DNA from: Aphrocallistes beatrix
Lineage: Eukaryota; Porifera; Hexactinellida; Sceptrulophora; Aphrocallistidae
Length of the DNA: 64,000 bases
Assembly: GCA_963281255.1 (NCBI GenBank)
Contig: OY725504.1
Location: 2,108,001-2,172,000, forward strand
Direction of reading: 5' to 3'
Part shown: piece by piece, positions 20,940 to 32,513 of the stretch
How positions within the stretch are numbered: the first letter of the stretch is position 1
Layout of the letters: every line of letters starts with the position of its first letter
Notes under the pieces: generated by a model
What the model was told of the DNA's origin: nothing
The model's input: only the letters and a program-made list of their open reading frames with translations
Databases searched by the model: none
Program-made: the position numbers and the translations under genes

Positions 20940-21052
20940 TGACAATTTTTTCGATTATGATAAAGAATCATTGTCAAAATTAATCAGGGACTTAAAAATT
21001 TTGAGTAAATTCATTTTGAGCAATTCTTTTTGACCGGCACTGTATATATATC

Positions 21053-21705
21053 CCTACAATCAAAACTCGATCAATGTTTGTGCATATATGTATGTATATA
21101 CAGTCTGTTCTACTCTTATAAATTGCACGAAAAACCACCAAATTTTTCAATTTTAAAAATATTGATGCGTTATGATGAGTCATCATTTTATGATGATAGC
21201 TGTATTATATGTGTGATAAATTAATATACACATTCAATTAAATTTCAGGCTTCTATCACTTTAAATGGCTAAGTTATGGTCGAAAAACTGAAATTTCTAA
21301 ATATAAAAAAGGTGACAATAACGTCATAGTTCCAAGATGAGTCGACATTTTCGTCTGAGCTCAGAACTTAGTGCAGCAATAGCCAAAGGACTCTCCCACA
21401 TGCCAAAAATCAGCTTTCTGTGCCCGCTACGCTTGCTTGCAATGCGCGAATGGTGGGCACTTTTTGTCCGCCAGAGGCAAACTGCGGGCGCTAAGGGAGA
21501 TAACATCTCTAAATACGTCTATCCTACTGTTATAATCGATTTCTATTTTGATGCGTGATGATGACGTCAGAACAGAGTGATAAGTCATCATTTTTTGATG
21601 ATAGTTGCACCATATGTGAGGTATATTAATATACACATTCTATTATAATTTCAGCCTTCTATCACCCAAAATGGCTGAGTTATAGCCGAAAAACCGAAAT
21701 TACTG
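21053..21705 (-). mobile_element. HN1 fragments: 5' end plus two truncated copies in tandem
   Basis: A short plus-strand HN1 5' end (CTACAATCAAAACTCGATCA) is followed by two minus-strand copies, about 21100-21423 and 21424-21705, joined where the GC-rich end of one (GCTTGCTTGCAATGCGCG) meets the body of the other. Both lack one or both termini. Confidence 0.7.
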
Positions 21706-21744
21706 GATCTTAACGTTAATTCCTTGTGAGTATCACCAACCACT

Positions 21745-22158
21745 TACAGTTATCTACACCAACTTGGCTGTAGTATTGCGGATATTTAACTCCGATGAGC
21801 GAGTAGACAACGAAAATTCGCCACATTATGTACGGATACTTACGAACTAATAATAGAGACTTTTCGTTGGGCGAGCATCACCCCTACATTGCACAAGGTG
21901 CTAACTCATAGCGCTCAATTGATTGTAGAGTATAACGCAGGGAGAGGTCTGAAATCTTTCTCAGAAGAAGGTTTAGAGGCATGCCATAAGCACATTCGAC
22001 GTTACCGGGAACTATTGGCTAGAAAAATCTCTATTGAATCAACCATTAGAGATGTTTTTATTCGACTCACTTACCAGTCAGACTTCTACTCTTTTTCACA
22101 AAGAAAGCGAATTGGGAGCAAATTTAAAAGGTTTTCGAAGAAGATGTCTAAAAATTAA
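21745..22158 (+). pseudogene. conserved C-terminal segment of an unidentified transposon-type protein
   Basis: Open from after a TGA near 21795 to TAA at 22156-22158, without an ATG at the start. It reads ...WASITPTLHKVLTHSAQLI, then GLKSFSEEGLEACHKHIRRY and a basic tail. I recall the pattern HKVLxH...LSEE..E...K.IR.YR.x.ARK from repeated, uncharacterised arthropod and cnidarian proteins likely to be transposon-derived, but cannot name the superfamily. The upstream catalytic part is missing. Confidence 0.45.
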
Positions 22159-22526
22159 CAACTCTTTGATAGCATGATCAAAGTATAAAATGTTTGCATA
22201 ATTATTCCACAAATGTGTATTATTGCATAGATTCATCTTTAGATGATGAATAGAAAATAGTGTAATAATGTAACTCTACTATTATTGATCAATAAATAAT
22301 GTTACAATGTTGCACTCTAGCCTTACAAGCATCTTTTTTTTACAAAATACCAGTTTTGAGAAATATGCTATGTCATCATAAGTCATAAAATAGAAGCCAA
22401 GTGCATTTTTGAGTTGGTTCAATCGATTTATCATACCTGATAAGTTATCCCATAGGTAACATAGTACATTACATAGCTCCAACATGAACACATATGCCTA
22501 TCCCTATGAATGCTGCATTTTGCCCA
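22159..22526. other. intron 2, no feature
   Basis: AT-rich. No coding similarity or repeat end recognised. Confidence 0.4.
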
Positions 22527-22682
22527 CTGTGAACTGCCAGGCACAGAAAGCTGATTAAAATTGTCGACTCATCATGGAATTATGACGTCATTGTCACCAT
22601 TTTAATCATTAGAAATTTCTGTTTTTCAACTTTAACTCATCATTTTAGGTGACAGAAGGCTGAAATTCAAATAGAATATGTA

Positions 22683-23853
22683 CAGTGTGTCCGGAAATTA
22701 TTGACACTAAACTTTAACTTAATGCAGTATCAAACTAGTACTTGGAAAGAGTATTATAATTTCAGTATAACTTCATTTAAGTATTTTCTTACTATATATA
22801 CCTAAGTTGACTAATTCATGAATTATCAATGAATTACTCAAAATTTGAAACTAAAATAATGAAAAAAATATTTGATATTTCGCTTAGGGACTGAGCAATG
22901 TTAGAGGTATATAACATGAGCAACCTTTTAATCACTTTTGGATATTGAATCTGCACTAATGTTTGAAATTTTGAATAATTCATTAATTGAATAATTCATA
23001 ATTCTTCATAATCTTTCAATGAATTAGTCAACTTAGATATATACACTGTTTTGAGTCACACTATCATATCATGTGATTACCCAGCATCTTTTCTGGAATG
23101 CAAACTCATTCTATCTCTCAGTTTTTATCAAAATCCCAACCACAGTTTGCTATGGTATAGCAATGTTTTCTTCTCTACCGCTTAATTTAGTTATAGAAAT
23201 ATCTAAGTATGTACATATCTTGTAATTGTGCAATTCTTGAGGATTTGTTCAAAGGGTTCGGAAAGATATATGCTCTGAAAGTCAGATTAGGGGTTTTACG
23301 CTCGCAGAGAATAACAACGTAAAAGTGGAATTTCGCCCATAAAATTCATAATTCTGAACAAAGTAATGGAATAACTAATAATTAGTGCTATTTGTGGGGA
23401 TTGACCACAAATACAATTATATTTTCTCAAATTCAAATTTTGTTTCTCGAGAAATTTGATTTTTGTAGGGTAATCACTGATGATACACCCCTAATCTGAC
23501 TTTCAGAGCCTATATCTTTCCGAATCCTTTGAACAAATACTCAAGAATTGCACAATTACAAGATATGTTCATAGTTAGATATTTCTATAACTAAATTAAG
23601 CGGTAGAGAAGAAAACATTGCTATACCATAGCAAACTGTGGTTGGGAGTTTGACAAAAACTGAGACATAGAATGAGTTTGTATTCCAGAAAAGATGCTGG
23701 GTAATCACTGATATGATAGTGTGACTCAAACAGTGTATATATAGTAAGAAAATACATACATGAAGTTATACTGAAATTATATTACTCTTTCTAAGTACTA
23801 GTTTGATACTACATTAAGTTGAAGTCTAGTGTCAATAATTTCCGGACACACTG
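22683..23853. mobile_element. foldback element with CAGTGTGTCCGG ends
   Basis: The ends CAGTGTGTCCGGAAATTATT and its complement lie next to TA (left) and a changed TG (right). The two arms are inverted copies for over 400 bp each around a short centre near 23330-23470. The left arm is lengthened by the insertion at 22802-23036. No coding sequence. Confidence 0.88.
22802..23036. mobile_element. MITE with 8-bp duplication inside the foldback arm
   Basis: 235 bp with ends CTAAGTTGACTAATTCAT and ATGAATTAGTCAACTTAG, flanked by ATATATAC on both sides (22794-22801 and 23037-23044). The opposite foldback arm lacks it, which proves the empty site. Confidence 0.92.
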
Positions 23854-24039
23854 TGTATTAATATTGTTTATATATGATACAACTATCATCAAAAAATGAT
23901 GAATCATCACTCTGTTATTACGTCATCATTATGCAACAAAAATTAAAAATTGACAAATTTGATGATTTTTCGAGTGATATCGATTTTAACAGTAAGCTAA
24001 ACATATTAGAAATTTTAGCTCCCTTATAATTGATCAATG

Positions 24040-24458
24040 TTTCGGGAGGCTCCCTTCGGTCACCTGGAAGTGAGATTGGATAATTATAAGGGAGATATCA
24101 TTTCTAAATATGTCCATCTTGGTTATAAAATCGATTTCACTCGAAAAATCACCAAATTTGTCAATTTTTTCATAACAAAGTGATGAGTCATCATTTTTTG
24201 ATGATAGTTGCATCATATGTGAGGTATGTTAGTATACAGATTCTAATAAAATTTCAGTCTTCTATCTCCTATAATGGCTGAGTTATGCTCGAATAACTGT
24301 ATTGTTTAACTTTTTAAAATGTGACAATGACGTAATAATTCCATGATGAGTCAACATTTTGCTCTGAGCTCAGAACTTAGTGGAGCCATAGCCAAAAGAC
24401 TCCCACATGCCAAAAATCAGCTTTCTGTGCCTAGCAGTTTCTTCAATCAATTCGTTAC

Positions 24459-24507
<49 letters not shown>

Positions 24508-24547
24508 AACAAACAAACAAACAATAATCGAGTTTTAATAGTAAGGA
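24040..24547 (-). mobile_element. HN1 repeat, 3' end trimmed
   Basis: Minus-strand copy from GGAGGCTCCCTTCGGTC to TTTTAATAGTAAGGA. It carries a long TA microsatellite (about 24461-24503) followed by (ACAA)n. The hairpin end is missing at the junction with the opposite copy. Confidence 0.82.
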
Positions 24548-24552
24548 TATAT

Positions 24553-27543
24553 CATAGCCTACTATATATAAGGCCTAAGAGTAACTTAACCAGGGATGCG
24601 TTAGAAGATGGATGAAGAAATACATGAGCAGCCTTAAATCATTAACAAAGCACAATAGAGCATAGGAATGTATTACCAGCATATATAAATATGGTCAAAG
24701 CACCCATATCCGTTGTTAAAATTTAGATTAGTGATCAAATGATTGCGCAACAGGTTATATTTGGGTCAATTTAGTGATTTTCAGAGGCCGTTTAAGGGCT
24801 CTTCTAAGTGCTTTTAAGGTTTTTCGCATTGAACTGAGAAGTGAATATGTTAATACGAAAAATTTGGAATTTTTTCATGGAATGTTCTTACATTCTAGTG
24901 TTACTATGGAAACGTGTTTTGGTCAGTTGGGGCTATATCTTGAAAACAGCAAGATAGCTAGACATTCAAATATAATCCCATTTAATAGCAAATAGGCTAC
25001 TTCCTATTTAGCTATAATACAAGTTCTGTGTCTAAATTCAATGGTTTACGAGATATTCGACAAATTACCAAATGTGACCAATATGATAAATTGTCTAATA
25101 ACTCGTAAATTATTGAATTAAGACATAGAAATTGTATTATAGCTAAATAGGAAGTAGCCTATTTGCTATCAAATGGGATTATATTTGAATGTCTAGCTAT
25201 CGCTGTTTTCAAGATATAGCCCCAACTGACCAAAACACGTTTCCATAACAACACTGGAGTGTAAGATCATTCCATGAAAAAATTCCAAATTTTTCGCATT
25301 AACACATTCACTTCTCAGTTCTATGCGAAAAACTTTATAATAAAAACACTTAGAAGTGCCCTTAAACGACCTCTGAAAATCACTAAATTTGACCCAAATA
25401 TAGCCTGTTGCGCAATTATTTGATGACTAATCTAAATTTTAACAACGGATATGGGTGCTTTGACACCATATTTATATATGCTGGTAATACATTCCTAAGC
25501 TCTATTGTGCTTTGTTAAGGATACCGCCCGTGAAAAATCCATAGGTTTGGCTTACAGCATATATCAAGAATAGAGATATATAAGATGTTAAGCGTGGGCA
25601 GGTAGTGCAATTAAAAAATATTGAGACATGCCAAACAGTATTTGGTTCGCATTTCTAGTTTTTGAGTTACAGCGTCTCAAAGTCGGTTTTTTTCCGTTTT
25701 TCCCTAGCACATCTTAATGGTAAGCCCTCCTCCACTCTGTGATTTTTTTGAAACACATGTTTGGATCAAATGCTTCGAAAATTTATTCATATATAGTCTA
25801 TAAAATTTGCAATCGCATAGAACCAAAAGAAAATTAAAATAACAAAAATGTTAATTTATAGGGGTCTGAAAAAAAATTGCCAAAAACCGGCAAAAAAAGC
25901 ACGATTTTCTTTAGAAATCAGCAATAAAATCACAAATTTATAAGATATCGAAAATCGATTGGCCCTACGCTCATCGCCTAATGATATGGAACAACTCCTG
26001 AAATTTTCAAATCTCTATCTCAAAGCAATTTTGAGTTAAAATCTTTGAAAGACGGTCAATTTTGGAATTTTAAAGTCCCGAGATATAGGGATTTGAAGTT
26101 TTGATGTTAAGTACGATGTAAAATGAGCTATTAACGATAAATAAAAGCATCCATGGGCATTTAATCGCATGTATACTAATTAATTAGATGTATTCCAACA
26201 GATTTTGGTGAAAATAGCAAAATTATACTGAAAATTCACAAATTACCTTGAGGCCTCTAACCCCGAATATTTTGAACCAATTAGGGAATATAATTCATAT
26301 TCCTAGCACTACAAAGTATAATTCATCGGTTTAGAATGAATAAAGAGCTTCTAAAAAGTATATTAGGAAGTTAGAGCGAGAGTCTACGACTTTTAGTTTT
26401 CAAGTTACGATTTTCGAAAAATGCTATGTCATCACGTGATAAAAATTTAAAACTTAGCATTCCATTCCATGTAGTACACTTATTATTTAAGAATCAGATA
26501 TATACCCTCTTGAAAAGTATATTAGGAATTGAGAGCTAAGAATTTGGGTGTATATTTCCCGAGATATGGAGGAATCTGTATTTAGACCATACATGGGGGG
26601 CTTTGACCAAATTTTGGAGATAAATGCATTGAACTTCCAAAATAATCATGTTGAGTGCTTCAAAATTTATGTATACATTGCTAGTGACTATTGCATTGTT
26701 TTTTGAGTATAATAGCTACTTTTGGGAACTTATTTCATGACAAAATTCGCCATTTTCTAATATATTCAAAGTTCTCCATAGAATTTGTATTACAATAAAA
26801 TCGATGATAAGTCGAGAAATATATACTTTTTGACAGAGAGATGTTTGAGGAACCTATATATTATCATATATATCCTTTCATTTAAGATTATAATAGATTA
26901 TATATCTTCAATAGTTTTTAAGCATTGACATCGAGCACTTTCGGGGCCATAGAGAGGTTTGATGTCCGAACTTTACCTACAATATACTATAACTTACGAA
27001 CTAATGGTCAGATCTGAACAAATCTTTTTTTTAACTGTTCAGAATTCTTTTCTATACACAATAGGTAATATCACAACGGCCATTTCCCGAGCATTTTAGA
27101 AATGAAGTCCCTCATAAAGATATTTTTGATTCGATATTAAGTGCCTCTTTTTTAAATTTATCTGTTTTATAATATTTAAAGGGGCCAAAACCATTTTGAG
27201 GTTCATATAATTGAAAAAATATCAGATAAGTTAGAAAATAATTGTTGAATGCGCCGCAAAACCACGAATAACTTTCCGATTTTTAGTACGACTGAGCTTT
27301 AGGTGCTCAGTTCTAGAATATCAAAATAAATACCGTCCAACAAGTACGACTATATGGTAGACTACTCAATAATCCAATGGAATTAGCAATAAAAAATTTC
27401 TTTTTTTTTATGTCAGGTGATGTTTTTCGAGGGCGGTATCCTTAATGATTTAAGGCAGCTTATGTATTTCTTCAACCATCTTCTACTGCATCCCTAGTGC
27501 CAAATTCGCTATTTACTCTGAGGCCTTATTATAGTAGGCTATG
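24553..27543. mobile_element. LT7 long-TIR element, copy 2, with TTAA element inside
   Basis: The ends CATAGCCTACTATATA and AGTAGGCTATG are flanked by GATATAT on both sides (24546-24552 and 27544-27550). Removing the 1.9 kb insertion leaves about 1.06 kb of near-palindrome whose arms match copy 1 (for example GTTTCCATAACAACACTGGA against TGTTACTATGGAAACG). Confidence 0.9.
25519..27441. mobile_element. 1.92 kb TTAA-flanked non-autonomous element, copy 1
   Basis: The left end GGATACCGCCCGTGAAAAAT and right end TTTTTCGAGGGCGGTATCC are inverted repeats with TTAA on both sides (25515-25518 and 27442-27445). A second copy at 61071-62991 is collinear throughout. Neither has a long reading frame. 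The TTAA target suggests piggyBac-type or Kolobok-type mobilisation, which is an inference. Confidence 0.9.
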
Positions 27544-28069
27544 GATATATATATTAATCCAATCAAGTATTAATATAAAGGATTATGCTAATTTGCTGAT
27601 GACCTGTTATTAAGCACACTTTCTAAGCATTATAAATATATGATTTTAAGACTAATTAAACAACCTTGCTGGAAAACTATCAATATGATATTTGTTTTTT
27701 CATTCCATCGTGTACTAAGAAAATCCATTTTGAGCCTTTGGGACATATCTTAAAAAGTATAGCACGTAGACTGAAATTTGATCGTGAATGATATGAAGCA
27801 TTCTAATCTCAATAACTAATATAAAATTGTACCTCTAAATTCGATATTTTCGAATTATTAAACAATTTAACATGTAATAATTTGACAACTATTCGAAAAC
27901 CGTTGCTTTAGAATTGTGTTTGTAAACCTTACCAGACCTCGATAGCCACAAAGCTCTGTTGCGCCTCACCCAATACACCCAAAAAATTAATCTTTCAAAA
28001 CAAATTATTATAAGACGTATTTATTATTTCAAATATTCAAGTACATTTTAGTTTTACCAGCAGATTGTA
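27544..28069. other. intron 2, weak inverted repeats
   Basis: The stretch 27630-27960 has partial inverted similarity around CTAAATTCGATATTTTCGAA and may be a decayed relative of the LT7 interior. Nothing firm. Confidence 0.35.
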
Positions 28070-28626
28070 TCCTTATTATTAAAACTCGATTAATGTGTAT
28101 ATATGTGTATATATCTATATCTATATATCTCTGTAACGAATTGATTGAAGAAACTGCCAGGTGTAGAAAACTGATTTTTGGCATGTGGGAGTCTTTTGGC
28201 TATGGCTCCAGTAAGTTCTGAGCTCAGAGTAAAATGTCGACTCATCATGGAATTAAGACGTCATTGTCACATTCTTAAAAGTTAAGCAACACAGTTATTC
28301 GGGCATAACTCAGCCATTATAGGAGATATAAGGCTGAAATTTCAATAGAATCTGTATACTAACACGTCACACATATGATGCAACTATCATCAAAAAATGA
28401 TGACTCATCGCTTTGCTATGACGTCATCATTACTCATCAAAAAATTTCAAAATTGACAAATTTGGTTTTTTTCGAGTGATATCGATTTTAAAACTAAGAT
28501 GGACATATTTAGAGATGATATCTCCCTTATAATTAACCAATGTCACTTCCAGGCGACTGAAGGTAGCCTCCGGCGGACACGAAGTGTCCGCCAGCCGCGC
28601 AGCGTAAGCAAGCGAAGCGCGCTTGT
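28070..28626 (+). mobile_element. HN1 repeat, full-length copy
   Basis: Starts TCCTTATTATTAAAACTCGA and ends GCGAAGCGCGCTTGT, with the hairpin GGCGGACAC-GAA-GTGTCCGCC. The inverted match to its start, ATCGATTTTAAAACTAAG, is at 28481-28498. This is the clearest single copy showing both ends and the subterminal inverted repeat. Confidence 0.88.
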
Positions 28627-29260
28627 ACCCCTTAAAATGAATCTCGATACCTTCATGCGGTATCGAGGCAAAAGAAACCCTGCTTTAGAAGTACAAATTG
28701 ATTCATCAGTTAACAGTAAGTATGGTGCTTCCCATATTATTTGCTTAAATCTAATTTCAAACTGCTATACATTAAGATATATCCACAATTGTTGAAACAC
28801 ATACTCATATGGCTGATTCTAGCGATGCTATCACTAGAGTTACACTAGGGACAAAGCTGCGAGCCTAAGAACCCATAGAAAATAGAGATCATAATCATCA
28901 GAGACCTTGCCACATGATTTAATAGACAATTTCAGTCCCTTATGAGTTTGATTCAGGTTTATAAAGTACAAACAAGTATAATCTTGTCACGAACCAGGAA
29001 CAATCTTGAAGAAATAAATTGGAATTTTCAAAAAATGTGCCTGGAGGGTATTTCATCTAAGTGGAGCCAACATATCATCCATTGTACGTAGAAGTCGATC
29101 TAGTGAAAGTTCAAAACGATGTTCCTCTTCACGCTATCATTAATAAAGTTAATGCTCGATCACTTTAACCATCGAACATCAAACAGGAAATTACATACGC
29201 ATCTGAAAACATTTGATTAGTGCATCCTTCATAACGCCCTCGTTGTACCTTCGAATAGGT
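28627..29260. other. intron 2, no assigned feature
   Basis: Mixed-composition sequence, less AT-rich than its surroundings near 28830-29180. It may be an old transposon body, but no family motif could be read in six frames. Confidence 0.35.
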
Positions 29261-29424
29261 CAGTGGTTCCCAACCTTTTTACCTCGTGCACCCCAGGACC
29301 CACCTAAGTCTGAAAAACTCTATTGATCCGACTTGTCATTGCAATAATGACGACTAATAATAAGGACGAATCCTTGTCCCGTGCACCCTTAGGGGGTTCA
29401 TGCACCCCAGTTTGGGAACCGCTG
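29261..29424. mobile_element. hAT-type MITE, 8-bp duplication
   Basis: 164 bp from CAGTGGTTCCCAACC to TTTGGGAACCGCTG, flanked by GAATAGGT on both sides (29253-29260 and 29425-29432). CAGTGGTTCCCAACC-type ends are characteristic of hAT elements. Confidence 0.92.
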
Positions 29425-31739
29425 GAATAGGTCAAGATAATATCTGCATTTTACAGATTCAGATCTTTAAGGACTGCATTAACTAAAGTCAATACTTCTC
29501 AATTATTCGATCGAAATATGTCTGCTGTTGCTTGTTTGTATCGGACAGCTATAACGATTTTGATGGGTTTGAACTGCTAAAGAATAGTTACACTAGAATA
29601 AAGGGTCAATCCTTTCAACATTTGTTTCTAAATCTTCAAAGATTCTATCGTTTTCAATATAATCTTTTTTATAAATATAATCCGTCCATCAAAACAATAA
29701 ATTATTTTTCTCTCTGTTCTCTTTGTTTATGTGCAAATATTCTCTTCATACTGTCCTGTCACTGCTTAGTCAAGGTTTCGTCAATTCCGCTCATGATTGT
29801 AGTCTTTCATTATTTTGGTCAACATAAAATAAATACTCACAGAGAGGTATATTAATAGTACAATTACTTTCCTATATACATCAATTTTAGTTCCCATTGA
29901 AAGCTAAAATGTGAATTAATTCGATGAGTTTGAATTCATAACAAACAAATACCCAATTTTGGAATGTGCCCACAATCAATTCTCAAAGTGGTATGAACCA
30001 GTCTGGTGACCTATCAGATTGATATTGATTCAATACAAATTTAGAATACAACGCTGAAGTGTGGATTACACTTCATCTGAGGATATTATAGACGTTTTGA
30101 ATTTTCTCAATTCTTCAGACGATGGAACTTTGAGAATCAATTTATACCTATAGCGGTAATGATAAACGAGATTTTAGATCGGATGTGAATAGGTGCGAAG
30201 AAAAATGTTGGTGGGTGGGACGAAAGGATTGAGAGATAGAGTCTTATGCAGATCAGTCCAATGAGCCCTATGAGCATTCAGAAATCAGCGAGCCTGTTAA
30301 TCCACGACAAAGCTATAATATTAATATTAACTTTGGGAAATTAATTCAGGGTGCTCAGAGTCAGAGGCGTAGCCAGGGTGCGGCACATGGGGCCTAAGCC
30401 ACAACCTCAAAGGCTGTGAACACTAAAATTTCACAAATTAGCATTGAGTGGCGGAAACCTCTCACAGAATTGACTGGAAAAAAAATCAAACTTTGGAGGT
30501 TTCTTGCGAACAAATACCCCTCAGTTGAATTCAAAATTGACAAAATAAAATACCCCCAAATATCCCTCAAAAAGACGACGCATTGTCATTCTACAAATTT
30601 GATCTCTACGCCACAATTTACCTGCGCTTAATATTAATATGAACATTTGTGTATTATGCTAATTTAATTGCTTTTTTATTTAGGATTTGCACTAGGTAGA
30701 TCGAGTATGTTTATTAAGAGGTCTATTTATTATGAGCATTATTTTGCTCCCGGTCATTTCATTTGATATTAGACAATGAATGTATTATTATTGTTAATCC
30801 TAGATGATCGAAAAGTCGCGATGTCTCCAGCCATTTTAAATGGAAAAGAAGCCATAAAGTTGTACCACTGTGGTACATTTCGATAGTCAGGTTAATTTAC
30901 TCAAATTCGTATAACAAATCGCAGGTCTGAGCAATCTCGCACGTAAAAAAAGTCCACTATGAATAAATATTGTTTTAGAAAAGTAGATTGTAATCATTCC
31001 AGGGTACTTTATGCATACAAATTGTTCCATTGTGCTGCCAAAGAGAACAATGTGAGCTTGTTACGGTTAAAAAAGGATTAAATTTTGTCATGGTTTGGAT
31101 ATGAATTGTTAGGGAAAAAGTTCCACAAAGACAAAAGGTTTCAAATTAAAAACTATTTCGATAACAAACATTTTGGTTTCACAACTAGTTTTAAACAAAA
31201 ATGTAAAACTAATTATTCATTTATTTTATACAAAGTACTTATTCAAAACGTTTAAAATATATAATTGAGATGTATTAGGAGATAATTTTATCTCGAATAA
31301 TTATCATAACGTGTGCCACTTTGGCCATTAAATATCATGGAATTTAGTGCTAAAAATTGCCACAGGATGATTATAATTAGTGATAGTAACCACTATCAGG
31401 TCATTTTTTTATTGCGATTTTTGCATGGAGGAATAATAAAATGTAAAGTACAAATGGAGATACTGATCCCACTCAAGTGAGGTTAATAAATCGTAAAATC
31501 TATAAATAAATAGTTTAAGTTAGTAATTATTGAAGTCGTCGTAATTACTATAATTGAAAAAAAGTAGTATTTTGCTACTCCAGCAATGATAAATAATAAG
31601 CAAGTTAGTAATTTACAAATTCTGGTCATATACCTGGATGATTTTATACATCTGAACCTGAAAGTTAAGGCGAATTGTATTTGAGAAATGAAATGAATTT
31701 ACCACTATGCTTTATCCCACTGTTAAAGTTACAAAATTA
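29425..31739. other. intron 2, mostly unassigned
   Basis: At 30363 an isolated hAT-like terminus (CAGAGGCGTAGCCAGGGTG) begins a GC-richer stretch to about 30630, with no clear right end. Around 31310-31395 the text GTGCCACTTTGGCC and nearby inverted pieces resemble the interior of the GGACAAAAGTATTT MITE family. The remaining sequence, including short open frames at 29532-29855 and 30416-30631, has no recognisable similarity. Confidence 0.4.
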
Positions 31740-32513
31740 CCTTTAGTGCGGACGGGGGGGGGATTCACCCTATATCCACCCCCCCCCATTTCACCCTGGC
31801 GAGTTCCTTTCAAGTTCGAACTTTGGCATGGGTTGCTCTCCTCGGTTATTTGTCATGGATTATTGATATACTCCCAGTCACCTTCATCTCGTAGATGTTC
31901 TTACATACCACCTGAGTGGGTTAGCCAGCCATCCACGTACATTCAGTCCATCTTCCTTTTCACATCGCTTGATCCATCACACGCTGAAAGGTCGCCTGGG
32001 AATTGCTTAACCCAAACGGCAGTACCTAGAATTCAAAATGGCCCCTCGGTGAATAACGCTGTTCCATTATGTTCTTCCTGGACTGGAGTACACCCAAGGC
32101 AGAGGTGACGTCCATGCATGAAAATATCACACCCTACCAGTTGGTAGAAGATTGACTGTGGATTGGGGAGAGAGTATGCATCATTCTCTGTCACGTCGTT
32201 TGCTTGCTGTAATCTCCCTCAAATCTCATCTTCCCACCTTTATTCATTACTAACACAACCTCCGAAGCCCACGGCGACATAGAAGGTCTGAATATTCCTA
32301 ATGTTAGTATTTATTCTACCTGTTTGTCAATGTTATGTAGCCACTGAGGAGCATCTCTGGTAGTGATAACATGCTCCTATCCCTTTACTTTGGTTCTCCG
32401 AGTTTACTTAGGATTCTCCGCGAAAATATGGGCAAATAGTTTGAACATTCTTCGATCGAGGTATGGTCAGCCTGCGAAAGTTGGGGTTGACGTTGAACGA
32501 TTTAACATCAGGA
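31740..32513 (-). pseudogene. Gypsy-like reverse transcriptase relic
   Basis: The minus strand reads, with several stops and shifts, GIFRPSMSPWASEVVLVMNK near 32300-32240 and then a GHFEF...LPFGLSNSQATFQRVM block near 32040-31970. These are the N-terminal RT motifs of Ty3/Gypsy elements (IIxPSxSPWASPVVLV and MPFGLxNAPATFQR). The stretch 32513-32350 fits the preceding linker (ADHTSIEECSNYLPIFSRR). The YxDD part and RNase H/integrase are not found to the left. Inactive. Confidence 0.75.

Larger units (their letters stand above)
19134..21042 (+). mobile_element. Tc1 element with HN1 inserted in its leader
   Basis: The ends CAGTGCCGGTCAAAAGGAAT and ATTCTTTTTGACCGGCACTG form TIRs of about 28 bp flanked by TA (19132-19133 and 21043-21044). 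Subtracting the HN1 copy leaves about 1.36 kb, a normal Tc1 size. Confidence 0.9.
22527..24037 (+). mobile_element. HN1 repeat split by a 1.17 kb foldback element
   Basis: The 5' part (GAACTGCCAGGCACAGAAAG onward) ends at 22682. The 3' part resumes at 23854 and keeps the inverted copy of the HN1 5' end, ATCGATTTTAACAGTAAG at 23979-23996. The true 5' and 3' ends are lost: the copy abuts another HN1 in the opposite orientation near 24040. Confidence 0.8.

Noticed and set aside
28499..28795. 98-codon plus-strand open frame
   Set aside because: It starts inside HN1 and runs out of it. Similar short frames occur in other HN1 copies for the same reason.
31707..32108. 133-codon plus-strand open frame
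   Set aside because: It is antisense to a clear Gypsy-type RT relic on the minus strand and has no similarity of its own.
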